This document shows, piece by piece, positions 24,931 to 34,819 of a stretch of 64,000 nt of DNA. Under the pieces are notes generated by a model. That model saw nothing but the letters and a program-made list of their open reading frames with translations. It ran no database searches and was not told where the DNA came from. Position numbers and translations under genes: made by a program. The stretch's first letter is position 1, and each line of letters opens with the position of its first letter. Origin of the DNA: Marinomonas sp. SBI8L (GTDB lineage: Bacteria; Pseudomonadota; Gammaproteobacteria; Pseudomonadales; Marinomonadaceae); assembly GCF_001624705.1 (NCBI RefSeq), contig NZ_JSEO01000008.1:1-64000 (forward strand), in the 5' to 3' direction.

Positions 24931-27921
24931 ATGACAATTTTGTTGCCCCAGAATAATCCAAGTTTGAACCAGTTTTCTCAGTTATTAAATGCATCCAATC
25001 AGGACGCACGTTTAGCTCAGCTAATAGAGGTAAGACAGTCACTTGCGGATTTCCCTAATCAGGGAGAGTTAGACGCTGTTTTGAATCTAAGTGACTATGT
25101 TTTTCAGCAAGCAAGCCGTTTCCCTGAATGGGTGGATGAATGGGCAACCATGGAGAGTGCTGGTCTATTAGCTATGTCTCCAAAACTGTGTTTGCCTATT
25201 GGTGCAGATGAGCTTTTTAAATTAGATGAAAAAACCTTGATGTCGCGACTTCGTTTGTTCCGTCATCAGTGGATGTGTCGACTTATTTATCTTGATATTT
25301 TGCAGCGTATTGACTTAAAAGACCTCACTAAAATTCTAAGTGAGTTGGCTGATGTATGCGTACAAACCAGCTTAACCTGGCTAAAAAATAACTATCAAAA
25401 CCTCTATGGGGATGCGCTAGATAGCGAAGGCAAGTTAGTTTCCATGATAGTCATAGGCATGGGTAAGCTAGGTGGCGGTGAGTTAAACCTCTCTTCAGAT
25501 ATCGATTTGATTTTTGCTTTTCGAGAGCATGGAGAAACACAAAACGGTAAAAAATCCATCTCGCACCAGGAGTATTTCACCAAGATAGGTCAAAAGCTGA
25601 TTCAGCATTTAGATCAGATTACCTTAGATGGATTTGTCTTTAGGGTAGATATGCGCCTTCGACCTTATGGGCAAAGTGGTGCTTTGGTGCTTAATCTGGA
25701 TTCACTTGAAAATTACTATCAAGATCAGGGACGTGACTGGGAAAGATACGCTATGATCAAATCCCGAGTGATGGCAGGAGAAGAGTGCGATAAGCTGGCT
25801 TTTGAGCAATTAAGACGACCTTTTGTTTATCGTAAATACTTAGATTTTTCAGCGATTACAGCCTTGCGTGATCTGAAAAAAATGATTGCAAAAGAAGTTC
25901 AGCGTAAAGGCATAGAGCACAATATTAAGTTAGGGCAGGGCGGTATTCGTGAAATAGAATTCATTGTTCAAGCTTTACAAATCTTACATGGTGGCCGTGA
26001 TACAGGGTTACAAACACAATCACTTTATCAAGTGCTGCCCTATTTGGCTAAACAGGGTTACTTAGATTCAGAACAAGTGGATGCCCTATGGCTGGCTTAT
26101 CAGTTACTTCGTCGTACAGAGCATGCCTTGCAAGCGATTAAAGATGAACAGACGCAGTTATTACCAGAAGACGAAGTACAGCAACTCAGAGTAGCTATCA
26201 TGCTTGGCTATTCTAACTGGTCTGAATTACATCAAGCCCTTGATCAAGCAAGAGAGCAGGTGCATCAATTTTTTGTTGCCTTGATTGATGATGACAAAGA
26301 AGAGGATGCAGAAAACTCAGATAGAGAAGCTTGGCGTTTGCTATTTCGAAGTGGCCTAAGTCAAACTCTGGCTCCGCTAAAAAATACAGAGCTTAAAGCA
26401 GATAAAACGAGTAGCAGTGCCGCTAGTCAGCCACTTAATCAAGAACATGTGGCGGATCTTATCGCTGAGGTAAGCTGGGATGATCAAAGCAATGTAATTG
26501 ATCAGATCAGCCGCTTTTTAACCTCTAAAGCCGTTGCTTTCATGCAGCCTATTGGGCAGGAAAGGCTAGCAACATTTTTTGCTGACTTTACCTATGCACT
26601 TAAAAGTGAAGCACATCCCGATATTATTTTAGAGCGTGTGTTTCCTATTTTAGAGGCCATTTTAAGGCGAACCTCTTATTTAGTACTCTTGATCGAAAAC
26701 CCGACAGCGATTTCTCATTTAATACGTTTAAGCCGTGATAGTTCTTGGTTTAGTGAGCTGATATCTAGCAGCCCTATGTTATTAGATGAGCTACTCGATG
26801 GCACAACTCTCTTCTCTCCACCTGATAAAGGCATGATGGAAGATGAGCTAAAACAAATTTTATTACGTTTACCCGAAGATGATGAAGAAGCCCATATGGA
26901 TGCTTTACGTCGTTTCCGCCGTTCTATCATCCTACGTATTGCTGCTTGCGATATTACCGAGGTGTTGCCTTTAATGAAGGTGAGTGATCATCTAACTTGG
27001 TTGGCAGAAGTCATTCTAGAGCAGGTAATACAAAAGGCTTGGTACTATTTAATTCATAGACATGGCTATCCGACCAAGAAGAATGAGGATGCACAGCTTG
27101 AGGCTGTACTTGCCCCTGAATTGGTCGTCGTTGGCTATGGTAAGTCGGGTGGGTTAGAGCTAGGTTATGACTCAGATTTAGATTTAGTCTTTATCCACAA
27201 TAGCGATAGAAGCGCTAATACTAATGGTGATCGCAGTATAGATAACCTTACTTTCTATACTCGCTTAGGGCAGCGTATCATCCATATGCTAACAAGCTTT
27301 ACCTCTTGTGGACGTTTATATGAAGTGGATATGCGTTTACGCCCTTCAGGAAATTCAGGTTTATTGGTAACCAGTTTAGATGCTTTTACTGACTATCAAA
27401 ATAAAGAAGCTTGGATTTGGGAGCATCAGGCGCTAACCCGAGCAAGAGTGCTGTCTGGGAACCAAGCGTTAGGGCAAGAGTTTGAGGCGCAGCGACAGCA
27501 AATTCTGTCTATCGTACGCGATAAGACAGAATTAAAAACTGAAGTCATCAAGATGCGTGAAAAAATGCGCAAACACCTAGACAGTAGTAAGACAGATACC
27601 AGCTTCGATCTTAAACAGGGTGCTGGTGGTATCATAGATATCGAGTTTATGGTGCAATATTTAGTATTAGCTTGGTCGGCGACTCATCCTGAGTTAATGC
27701 AATACTCAGATAATATACGTCAAATTGAAGCCGCTGTTTTGGCTGGTGTATTGAGCCAAGAAGATGCAGAAAGCATGACCGAGACTTATAAATTGTATCG
27801 TGCACAGACCCATAGACTGACTCTGCAAAAACAAACGCGTGTGATTCCAAAACAGCAGTTGCAAGCGAATCAGGAACAGGTTAATAATTTGTGGCAAGCA
27901 TTTGTCTTAAAAGAGAGTTAA
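24931..27921 (+). CDS. glnE: Bifunctional glutamine synthetase adenylyltransferase/deadenylase
   Basis: This 996-aa enzyme adds or removes AMP on glutamine synthetase according to nitrogen status. It has two nucleotidyltransferase domains: the deadenylating N-terminal one (GKLGGGELNLSSDIDLIFAF) and the adenylating C-terminal one (GYGKSGGLELGYDSDLDLVFIH), each with the paired aspartates. Helical GlnD_UR/UTase regulatory domains lie after each. ATG 24931 is chosen, with CGAGG just upstream; an in-frame GTG at 24925 is less likely. It follows the CYTH gene and precedes ilvE on the same strand. Confidence 0.96.
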   Translation: MTILLPQNNPSLNQFSQLLNASNQDARLAQLIEVRQSLADFPNQGELDAVLNLSDYVFQQASRFPEWVDEWATMESAGLLAMSPKLCLPIGADELFKLDEKTLMSRLRLFRHQWMCRLIYLDILQRIDLKDLTKILSELADVCVQTSLTWLKNNYQNLYGDALDSEGKLVSMIVIGMGKLGGGELNLSSDIDLIFAFREHGETQNGKKSISHQEYFTKIGQKLIQHLDQITLDGFVFRVDMRLRPYGQSGALVLNLDSLENYYQDQGRDWERYAMIKSRVMAGEECDKLAFEQLRRPFVYRKYLDFSAITALRDLKKMIAKEVQRKGIEHNIKLGQGGIREIEFIVQALQILHGGRDTGLQTQSLYQVLPYLAKQGYLDSEQVDALWLAYQLLRRTEHALQAIKDEQTQLLPEDEVQQLRVAIMLGYSNWSELHQALDQAREQVHQFFVALIDDDKEEDAENSDREAWRLLFRSGLSQTLAPLKNTELKADKTSSSAASQPLNQEHVADLIAEVSWDDQSNVIDQISRFLTSKAVAFMQPIGQERLATFFADFTYALKSEAHPDIILERVFPILEAILRRTSYLVLLIENPTAISHLIRLSRDSSWFSELISSSPMLLDELLDGTTLFSPPDKGMMEDELKQILLRLPEDDEEAHMDALRRFRRSIILRIAACDITEVLPLMKVSDHLTWLAEVILEQVIQKAWYYLIHRHGYPTKKNEDAQLEAVLAPELVVVGYGKSGGLELGYDSDLDLVFIHNSDRSANTNGDRSIDNLTFYTRLGQRIIHMLTSFTSCGRLYEVDMRLRPSGNSGLLVTSLDAFTDYQNKEAWIWEHQALTRARVLSGNQALGQEFEAQRQQILSIVRDKTELKTEVIKMREKMRKHLDSSKTDTSFDLKQGAGGIIDIEFMVQYLVLAWSATHPELMQYSDNIRQIEAAVLAGVLSQEDAESMTETYKLYRAQTHRLTLQKQTRVIPKQQLQANQEQVNNLWQAFVLKES

Positions 27922-28010
27922 GGTCTCTTACTAGGATGCTAATAAATATAAAACAATAATAAGGCTGGTAACTGGCAGCCTTTGCAAATGTATGAGATAG
28001 GAGAAAGAGT

Positions 28011-28940
28011 ATGGCAATGCCAACTATGGCAGATAGAGATGGTTTCATCTGGTTAGACGGTGAAATGGTTGATTGGCGTGATGCAAAGGTGCATGTGTTA
28101 ACACATACATTGCATTATGGCATGGGCGTATTTGAAGGGGTTCGTGCCTATGAAACACCAAAAGGTCCTGCCATTTTTAGACTAGAAGAACATACTGACC
28201 GTTTGTTCCGCTCGGCTCATATTCTTAACATGCCAATGCCTTGCACTAAGGAAGAGGTTAATCAAGCTCACGTCAAATCTATTCAAGAGAATAAATTGGC
28301 TTCTGCTTATATTCGTCCTATGTGTTTTTATGGTTCTGAAGGTATGGGGTTACGTGCTGATAACCTGCAAACTCATACCATGGTAGCTGCTTGGGAGTGG
28401 CCATCTTATATGGGTGAAGAGAACCTAGCTAAAGGAATTCGCATCCGTACGTCTTCTTATACTCGTCATCATGTCAACATTACCATGTGTAAAGCCAAAG
28501 CTAATGGTAACTACATGAACTCCATGTTGGCATTGCAAGAAGCATTGCAGTCTGGTTGTGAAGAAGCCTTGTTGCTTGATAACGAAGGCTATGTAGCTGA
28601 AGGTTCAGGTGAAAATATCTTCGTGATTCGTGACGGCATTATTTACACACCTGAACTGACATCATGCCTTGATGGTATTACGCGTCGCACCATCATTCAA
28701 CTAGCTGAAGAGCTAGGTTATACGGTTAAAGAAAAACGTTTAACCCGTGATGAAGTATATGTGGCAGATGAAGCATTCTTTACCGGTACTGCAGCAGAAG
28801 TTATGCCGATTAGAGAACTCGATAATCGCCAGATTGGCAGTGGTGCTCGAGGCCCTATTACAGAGAAGCTACAAACCTTGTACTTTGATATCGTAAAAGG
28901 TCGTAATAGCAAGTATGACCACTGGTTAACTTATTGTTAA
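28011..28940 (+). CDS. ilvE: Branched-chain amino-acid aminotransferase
   Basis: This 309-aa fold-type IV PLP enzyme makes the last step of Val, Leu and Ile synthesis. HYGMGVFEGVRAYET is the N-terminal signature, CKAKANGNYMNSMLA contains the PLP lysine, EALLLDNEGYVAEGSGENIF matches the class IV aminotransferase pattern, and FFTGTAAEVMPI follows. The ATG is preceded by a good AGGAGAAAG. The gene follows glnE by 89 bp, as in pseudomonads, and ends in a strong terminator. Confidence 0.97.
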   Translation: MAMPTMADRDGFIWLDGEMVDWRDAKVHVLTHTLHYGMGVFEGVRAYETPKGPAIFRLEEHTDRLFRSAHILNMPMPCTKEEVNQAHVKSIQENKLASAYIRPMCFYGSEGMGLRADNLQTHTMVAAWEWPSYMGEENLAKGIRIRTSSYTRHHVNITMCKAKANGNYMNSMLALQEALQSGCEEALLLDNEGYVAEGSGENIFVIRDGIIYTPELTSCLDGITRRTIIQLAEELGYTVKEKRLTRDEVYVADEAFFTGTAAEVMPIRELDNRQIGSGARGPITEKLQTLYFDIVKGRNSKYDHWLTYC

Positions 28941-28995
28941 TCAAAATAAAAGCAAGTTTATGATGAACTAGCTTTAAATTATATGTCTGAAGAAA

Positions 28996-29019
28996 CCAGC
29001 CAAAAGGCTGGTTTTTTTT
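28996..29019 (+). terminator. Intrinsic terminator after ilvE
   Basis: A 6-bp GC-rich stem CCAGCC / GGCTGG with an AAAA loop is followed by eight Ts. Confidence 0.85.
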
Positions 29020-29227
29020 GTGCTAAACAAAATACGGTATCCAAACTTTTTGTATAAAAAATATACAAAAAATAAAGTGAATAACTTTCAGTTTTTAAAC
29101 TTATGAATCATATTTAGGGAGTTGGCAAAAAAATATAAGCGGGTTCAGCTTTTCTTTAAGCTGACAATCAGGATGTCTATATGCAATGGAATCGCAATAA
29201 GCCTAAGTCTCACGTGGAATTTCGCTT

Positions 29228-30562
29228 ATGAATGCGGTGATGTTGCGATTAAAAGAGCGTCACATATTCGACTTTGATGCTTTTCAGAAAATTGTCCGTC
29301 AATGGCTACCTAATGCCGTTTCCTCTATTGGTTTGCAAAGCCTTACTCTAGTAGACCTTTTGATTATTAGCTCTTTGGGTGCAGAAGCCCTTGGTGCAGC
29401 CTCTAGCATGAGCTTTGTCTTCCTTTTGTTGCAATCCATTTTTATTGGCTTTTTTATTGTGGTGAGAACGGAATGTTCTCAAGCTATGGGGGCTAAAAAC
29501 CTAAAACAAGCTCATATTTGCTTTTCTACCTCGGTACTGACCTGTACTTGTATCAGTTTGGTTTTGATGACACTGCTACTTAGCTTAGCTAGCTATATTG
29601 CCCAAGGTTATGTCTCTGATATTTCTCATTCAGGTTTTGCGGAAGATTATCTGGTTTCCCGTATTTGGGGGTTACCTTTTATGGCATTGGGCTTGTGCTT
29701 GTCTGGTTATCTGGTTTCTTGTGGCCTTTCTTCTGTGAATATGTATCGCAATATCTCGATTAACCTATTTAATTTAGTGAGTACTTATCTTGCTGTTGAT
29801 ATGGGTTATGGGGTGGCTGGGGCAGGGTTTGCTACCGCTTTTAGCCATATTTTGGGTAATCTTATCTTTGCGCTTTATTCTGTTGCCCGCTTTATTCGAT
29901 TAGAAAAAATTCAATTAGAGGGGGTTAAACCCATGCTAATGAAAGCGATTATGGTGGGTTTAAGCCAATTTCTATTTATTGGTTACAGCGTGGTGTTACT
30001 TGCCATGTTTGCTAACATTTCAGCTACCAGTCTTCTCATTGCGAGTTTGGTGATGCGCATTTCACGTATTTATGTGATTCCGATTAGGGGCTTGGGCAGT
30101 GTTACGGGCGCTGTAACGGGTAAGGCGGTGGGGGCTGGCGATACTCACGCAATTCGTAGCGTGTTATATACCGCCTTAACAACAGGCATATTAACTTACT
30201 TTTTATTGGCTCTAGCCCTTTGGCCCTTCTTAGGGGCGATTTCGGTTTTATTTGTGGAAAGTATTAGTTTGGCGGATGAGATACGTCAGCTGTTGTTATT
30301 AGTCTTGTTAGAGGCTCCCTTAGCGGTATTCATGTCACTTTTTACTCAAACCTTGTTTGGAATGGGGCTACACCAAACTGTGCTGAAATACACAGGGGTT
30401 TATCATTGGCTAATTCTATTACCCATCATGGGGATTTTTATCTATTTAGGGGTAGAAAATTTAGTCTTGCTTTGGAGTGTGCAGCTGGTGGCGGGTGTGG
30501 GTTATTGCGCTTATTTATTCTCGCGAATTAAAGGGCATATTTTTGCTCAGTCGCATGATTGA
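29228..30562 (+). CDS. MATE-family efflux transporter
   Basis: This 444-aa, very hydrophobic protein has about twelve membrane helices and the two-bundle MATE layout (VSSIGLQSLTLVDLLIISSLGAEALGAAS near the N-terminus, and an equivalent second half starting near KAIMVGLSQFLF). MATE proteins export organic cations or drugs using Na+ or H+ gradients. An upstream methionine-rich start is uncertain: ATG 29228 and ATG 29240 are both in frame. The stop codon falls inside a long inverted repeat shared with the convergent helicase gene. Confidence 0.88.
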   Translation: MNAVMLRLKERHIFDFDAFQKIVRQWLPNAVSSIGLQSLTLVDLLIISSLGAEALGAASSMSFVFLLLQSIFIGFFIVVRTECSQAMGAKNLKQAHICFSTSVLTCTCISLVLMTLLLSLASYIAQGYVSDISHSGFAEDYLVSRIWGLPFMALGLCLSGYLVSCGLSSVNMYRNISINLFNLVSTYLAVDMGYGVAGAGFATAFSHILGNLIFALYSVARFIRLEKIQLEGVKPMLMKAIMVGLSQFLFIGYSVVLLAMFANISATSLLIASLVMRISRIYVIPIRGLGSVTGAVTGKAVGAGDTHAIRSVLYTALTTGILTYFLLALALWPFLGAISVLFVESISLADEIRQLLLLVLLEAPLAVFMSLFTQTLFGMGLHQTVLKYTGVYHWLILLPIMGIFIYLGVENLVLLWSVQLVAGVGYCAYLFSRIKGHIFAQSHD

Positions 30563-30616
30563 TCTATTTATTGATTCTCTAGTTGAGAGATTCAATATTG
30601 AGTAGATCAATCATGC
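30553..30616. repeat. 64-nt nested inverted repeat between the MATE and helicase genes
   Basis: The outer arms GCATGATTGATCTA (30553-30566) and TAGATCAATCATGC (30603-30616) are a perfect 14-bp inverted repeat. Inside, 30570-30580 and 30586-30596 pair over 11 positions with one mismatch and a 5-nt loop. The structure contains the MATE stop codon (30560-30562). It lacks a T-run on either side, so it is not a standard terminator. Confidence 0.7.
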
Positions 30617-30628
30617 AAAGCAGAGTGA

Positions 30629-31978
30629 TTAACTGTTATCAGCTGTTTTTGCAGGGCGACGACGGCGCGGCTTACGTTTTGGTGCTAATGGTTGTGTTCT
30701 AAGGCCTGGCTCAAGTTTGATTGGGCCTTGATTCTTGTTTGCAGGCTTCTTACTTGAATCATTAGATTGTTGATGATTCTTCTTTGGTTTTTTTGGCTTT
30801 TTAGCTTTGATTGGTCGAGTATCTAAACGTGTTTCTGGTACTACATGGTTTGGATCAAAGCCCACTAAGGTCTCTCTAGGAATTAACTTTTTAATGAGGC
30901 GTTCAATGTCTTTTAGCTGATCCACTTCGTCAGCGCTCACCAAAGAGACTGCTTTACCTGATGCACCAGCACGGCCAGTACGGCCGATACGGTGTACATA
31001 ATCTTCTGCAACATTAGGTAGGTCAAAGTTTACCACCTGTGGCAGTTGCTCTATATCTATCCCTCTGGCAGCGATATCAGTTGCCACTAAAATTTTAATG
31101 TCAGAGTTTTTAAAGTCTGCTAAGGCTTTTGTTCTTGCCCCTTGGCTTTTATTACCATGAATGGCAGCGGCACTGATGCCTGCGTCATTTAGCTTTTGTA
31201 CAATTTTATTTGCGCCATGTTTGGTGCGGCTAAATACCAAAGCTTGTTGCCAGTTTTGGCTAATAATTAAATGAATCAGTAAGGCCGTTTTCTCTTTTTT
31301 ATCTACCGGATGAAGCAGGTGATGTACTGTCGGAGTTGCTGCATTAGCTGGAGAAACAGAGACTTCTACTGGGTTATTCATTAAGCCTTTTGCTAACTGT
31401 CTGATGTCATCAGAGAAGGTGGCGGAGAAAAGTAGACTTTGTCTGCGTTTAGGTAGGAGTGCTAACACCTTTTTAATATCATGAATGAAACCCATATCTA
31501 GCATACGGTCTGCTTCATCAAGCACCAAGACTTCTAATTGATCAAAGCGTATGGCTTTTTGATTATAGAGATCAAGTAAACGTCCTGGCGTCGCAACAAG
31601 AATGTCTGTGCCTTTACGCAGGCGCATCATTTGTGGGTTGATTTTTACGCCACCAAAAACAACGTCAGACCTTAAGTTTAGGTTTTTGCCGTAGGTTGCA
31701 ACACTGTCTGCTACTTGTGCTGCCAACTCCCTTGTTGGGGTTAATACGAGCGCTCTAACTTGGTTCGGACTCGCCTTAGCGCCTCGGCTTAATATCTCAA
31801 GTAGGGGTAAGGTAAAGCCTGCTGTTTTACCTGTACCTGTTTGAGCCGCTGCCATGATGTCATTATTTTCAAGAATGGCAGGGATAGCTTGCTTCTGAAT
31901 CGGAGAAGGTTTGCTATAACCTGATTCTTTGATGGCTGCGAGAATCGGTTTAGAAAGGCCAAGTTCGGCAAAACTCAT
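30629..31978 (-). CDS. DEAD-box ATP-dependent RNA helicase, RhlE-like
   Basis: This helicase is about 449 aa from the preferred start. It carries the Q motif with [12 protein letters not shown], Walker [30 protein letters not shown] (DEAD), LLFSATFS (SAT), and [10 protein letters not shown] (motif VI). A lysine/arginine-rich low-complexity tail (last about 80 residues) probably binds RNA. RhlE-type enzymes remodel structured RNA in ribosome assembly or decay. The frame stays open upstream to 32080, but the conserved MSFAELGL start at 31978 is the natural N-terminus. Assignment to RhlE rather than another DEAD subfamily is likely, not certain. Confidence 0.92.
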   Translation of the reverse strand: MSFAELGLSKPILAAIKESGYSKPSPIQKQAIPAILENNDIMAAAQTGTGKTAGFTLPLLEILSRGAKASPNQVRALVLTPTRELAAQVADSVATYGKNLNLRSDVVFGGVKINPQMMRLRKGTDILVATPGRLLDLYNQKAIRFDQLEVLVLDEADRMLDMGFIHDIKKVLALLPKRRQSLLFSATFSDDIRQLAKGLMNNPVEVSVSPANAATPTVHHLLHPVDKKEKTALLIHLIISQNWQQALVFSRTKHGANKIVQKLNDAGISAAAIHGNKSQGARTKALADFKNSDIKILVATDIAARGIDIEQLPQVVNFDLPNVAEDYVHRIGRTGRAGASGKAVSLVSADEVDQLKDIERLIKKLIPRETLVGFDPNHVVPETRLDTRPIKAKKPKKPKKNHQQSNDSSKKPANKNQGPIKLEPGLRTQPLAPKRKPRRRRPAKTADNS

Positions 31979-32177
31979 AGTGCTTACTCGTATTAATTGA
32001 TATGGATTACTAATGCTTATGTTAGAAAGCGCGCAGCTTAACTTATAAGTGGAGGCAGCGCTATTGAAACTCCACTTCAAAGTTTAAAACAATAGTATCT
32101 AATAAAGGTTAGGTTCTTTAGATTCGAGTAATCGTTAAATTAAAAGTCATAAGGTTAAGTGGTTTTGACATTATATT

Positions 32178-32196
32178 GATAATGATTCCTATTTGC
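32178..32196 (+). promoter_or_regulatory. Fur-box-like operator upstream of the orphan carrier protein
   Basis: GATAATGATTCCTATTTGC matches the 19-bp Fur consensus at 13 positions by direct comparison, with a perfect first half. A good -35 hexamer TTGACA (32165-32170) stands just upstream, so Fur bound here would block the promoter. No equally good -10 is visible. It lies 56 bp upstream of the start codon. Confidence 0.5.
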
Positions 32197-32251
32197 GTTT
32201 TGTTTTGATATCATAATTAGTATTAATTCAATATGTGGTGGTTAAAGATAT

Positions 32252-32497
32252 ATGCCTAACAACTCTGTATCGATTCCTGAGAACAAGTTAGCTTTGCGCT
32301 CATGTTTGTTGTCTTTGCTGCAGGGCGTAAATGATCTCGATGAGCAAGAGAATCTAGTTTATTACGGTTTGGGTTCTTTGCAAATTATGAATTTAAGTAT
32401 CTATTGGCGAAATGCAGGCTTAGCCGTTAATTTCATCGATTTAGTGAAAACGCCCACCTTAGCTGCTTGGTGGCAATTGATTGAAGAAAAGCATTAA
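32252..32497 (+). CDS. Stand-alone aryl-carrier-like (phosphopantetheine) protein
   Basis: This 81-aa protein has the fold signature of peptidyl/aryl carrier domains. VYYGLGSLQIMNLSIYWRNAGL contains the 4'-phosphopantetheine site Ser42, with GLGSL where GLDSL is usual, and TPTLAAWWQLI is the typical C-terminal helix of the aryl-carrier part of isochorismatases such as EntB. Such carriers hold an aminoacyl or aryl group for siderophore or other non-ribosomal synthesis. No adenylation, condensation, isochorismatase or transferase gene is adjacent, so it is an orphan. A Fur-like box upstream hints at iron control. Confidence 0.75.
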   Translation: MPNNSVSIPENKLALRSCLLSLLQGVNDLDEQENLVYYGLGSLQIMNLSIYWRNAGLAVNFIDLVKTPTLAAWWQLIEEKH

Positions 32498-32517
32498 CCC
32501 AATTTTGTTTTTGTCAG

Positions 32518-32549
32518 GCCCCCTGTGTTCTATCTGCCGATAGGGGGGC
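32518..32549 (+). terminator. Possible terminator hairpin after the carrier-protein gene
   Basis: GCCCCCT (32518-32524) can pair with AGGGGGGC (32542-32549) with one bulged G. Only a short T-run follows after several bases, so termination would be weak. Confidence 0.35.
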
Positions 32550-32742
32550 GTGGCACTTTTAGTGATATTTCCAATATTGTTTTAATCTTCTGTCTTTTAT
32601 CTCTTTATCTTAGATCTTGCTTTTAAATCCCTGCTTGGATTGTGTATCTGCTCAAGATCAGCGAAAATAGCGCCCATTCAAATTTAATGCTCAGAAGGCT
32701 TACTTAATCCAGCCCTCTTGAAACCAAAGAAGATACTTATTC

Positions 32743-34329
32743 ATGTCTAATGCCGAGTTTATAAAGGAAGTCGATCAAAGACGTACCTTTGCGATTATTT
32801 CTCACCCTGATGCGGGTAAAACCACCATTACTGAAAAGCTGTTGTTACTGGGTCAATTGATTCAAACAGCAGGTAGTGTGAAAGGCCGTAAGGGCGATAA
32901 ACATGCAACCTCAGACTGGATGACAATGGAGCAACAGCGTGGTATTTCCATTACCTCATCTGTGATGCAGTTCCCTTATCGTGATCGCATGGTTAATCTT
33001 TTGGATACCCCTGGACACGAAGATTTCTCGGAAGATACTTATCGTACTTTGACTGCTGTTGACTCGGTATTGATGGTGATTGACGGCGCGAAAGGTGTCG
33101 AGGATCGTACCATCAAGTTAATGGAAGTGTGTCGTTTGCGTGATACACCAATTCTAACTTTCATCAACAAAATGGACCGAGATATCCGTGATCCAATTGA
33201 GCTTTTGGATGAAGTGGAAGAAGTCTTAAAAATTAAGGCTGCACCTGTTACTTGGCCAATTGGAATGAGTACCTTTTTTAAGGGGGTTTATAATTTATAT
33301 ACTGACACCATTCATGTATATGAAGGAGGTCGTGGTCATAAATTAACGGATGATGTGCAAATTCAAGGTATCGAGTCTGATGAAGCGAAAGCACATCTAG
33401 GTGATTTGTATGATGACTTCTTAGATGAAATTGAATTAGTTCGTGGTGCTAGCCATGAATTTGATCATGATGAATACCTAGCAGGCCGTATTACTCCTGT
33501 TTTCTTTGGTACTGCCTTGTCTAACTTTGGTGTACGCGAAATGCTGGATGGCTTTGTTAAATGGGCGCCAGCGCCTAGCCATCGTGCAGCTAAAACACGT
33601 GATGTCGATGCTCGTGAAGAGAAGTTCTCTGGTTTTGTATTCAAGATTCAAGCGAACATGGACCCGAAACACAGAGACCGTGTTGCCTTTATGCGTATCT
33701 GTTCTGGTACCTATAATCGTGGCATGAAGATGAAACACTGTCGTTTAGGGAAAGATGTTAAGGTAACGGATGCAGTATCTTTCACAGCAGGTGATAGGGA
33801 AGGGGTAGAAGAAGCTTTCTCGGGCGATATTATTGGTTTACATAACCATGGTACGATTCAGATAGGTGACACCTTTACTTCAGGTGAAGAGCTTAAGTTT
33901 ACGGGTATTCCTCATTTTGCCCCTGAACTATTTCGCCGAGTGCGTTTGAAAGACCCTCTTAAGATGAAAGCCTTACAAAAAGGTTTACAGCAGTTATCAG
34001 AAGAAGGTTCAACTCAGTTATTTATGCCGCAAATAAATAATGACCTTATTGTTGGTGCCGTGGGTCAGTTACAGTATGAAGTTGTTGCTTACCGTCTTAA
34101 AGATGAGTACAAGGTAGAGTGTTTGTACGAACCTGTAAATGTGGCAACAGCCCGTTGGGTTGACTGTGAAGATGATAAGATCTTTGAAGAGTTTAAACGC
34201 AAAAATGTGGCTAACCTAGCGATTGATGGTGGCGGGCATTTAACTTATATTGCACCTACTAGAGTTAATCTTATGATGGCCGAAGAGAAATGGCCTGACG
34301 TGCGTTTTAGATCGACACGTGAACATTAA
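32743..34329 (+). CDS. prfC: Peptide chain release factor 3
   Basis: This 528-aa translational GTPase recycles RF1/RF2 from terminated ribosomes. GTPase motifs are [13 protein letters not shown] (P-loop), the switch I region with [26 protein letters not shown] (G3), and NKMDRD (G4). Domains II and III follow, ending in the RF3-specific C-terminus. The length equals that of E. coli RF3 within one residue. It lies alone, followed by erpA in the same direction. Confidence 0.97.
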   Translation: MSNAEFIKEVDQRRTFAIISHPDAGKTTITEKLLLLGQLIQTAGSVKGRKGDKHATSDWMTMEQQRGISITSSVMQFPYRDRMVNLLDTPGHEDFSEDTYRTLTAVDSVLMVIDGAKGVEDRTIKLMEVCRLRDTPILTFINKMDRDIRDPIELLDEVEEVLKIKAAPVTWPIGMSTFFKGVYNLYTDTIHVYEGGRGHKLTDDVQIQGIESDEAKAHLGDLYDDFLDEIELVRGASHEFDHDEYLAGRITPVFFGTALSNFGVREMLDGFVKWAPAPSHRAAKTRDVDAREEKFSGFVFKIQANMDPKHRDRVAFMRICSGTYNRGMKMKHCRLGKDVKVTDAVSFTAGDREGVEEAFSGDIIGLHNHGTIQIGDTFTSGEELKFTGIPHFAPELFRRVRLKDPLKMKALQKGLQQLSEEGSTQLFMPQINNDLIVGAVGQLQYEVVAYRLKDEYKVECLYEPVNVATARWVDCEDDKIFEEFKRKNVANLAIDGGGHLTYIAPTRVNLMMAEEKWPDVRFRSTREH

Positions 34330-34379
34330 ATGAAGTGATTAGCCTAGTTGGCTAATTGAAATGCTTCACTGGAGTAGTA

Positions 34380-34724
34380 ATGACAGTACAATCTGTAGAA
34401 CCCTTTGAGTTTACTCATGCAGCAGCAAGTAAACTTAAAAACCTAATTGAAGAAGAAGAGAATAATCGTTTGATGTTACGTGTTTATGTAACGGGTGGTG
34501 GTTGTTCTGGATTTCAGTATGGTTTTACCTTTGATGAAGAGTTTCAAGAAGATGATACGACTGTTGAGCGTGAAGGCGTAAAGATGGTGGTTGATCCTTT
34601 AAGTTTCCAATACCTTGTTGGTTCTGAAGTGGATTATCAAGAAGGGCTTGAAGGGTCTCGCTTCACGGTAAAAAATCCAAATGCTAGCTCAACTTGTGGT
34701 TGTGGTTCGTCTTTTAGTATTTAG
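34380..34724 (+). CDS. erpA: Iron-sulfur cluster insertion protein ErpA
   Basis: This 114-aa A-type carrier delivers Fe-S clusters to target proteins. The three conserved cysteines are in [11 protein letters not shown] and [10 protein letters not shown]. The ATG at 34380 follows GGAG (34371-34374); the frame opens earlier at a TTG with no support. ErpA rather than IscA is chosen from the N-terminal [30 protein letters not shown] pattern and the absence of isc genes nearby. Confidence 0.93.
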   Translation: MTVQSVEPFEFTHAAASKLKNLIEEEENNRLMLRVYVTGGGCSGFQYGFTFDEEFQEDDTTVEREGVKMVVDPLSFQYLVGSEVDYQEGLEGSRFTVKNPNASSTCGCGSSFSI

Positions 34725-34751
34725 CTTAATAGACCGGAATTGTGACCTAGA

Positions 34752-34779
34752 AAAGCCGTATTTTATGACGGCTTTTTTT
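34752..34779 (+). terminator. Intrinsic terminator after erpA
   Basis: An 8-bp stem AAAGCCGT / ACGGCTTT with an 8-nt loop runs straight into seven Ts. Confidence 0.88.
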
Positions 34780-34819
34780 GTTTTTAAATCTGTAAAAAAG
34801 GCTGTTTAGGGAGGGTGAG

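Noticed and set aside
27973-27990. TGGCAG...TTGCA upstream of ilvE as a sigma-54 promoter
   Set aside because: Spacing between the GG and GC elements is 8 bp instead of the required 10.
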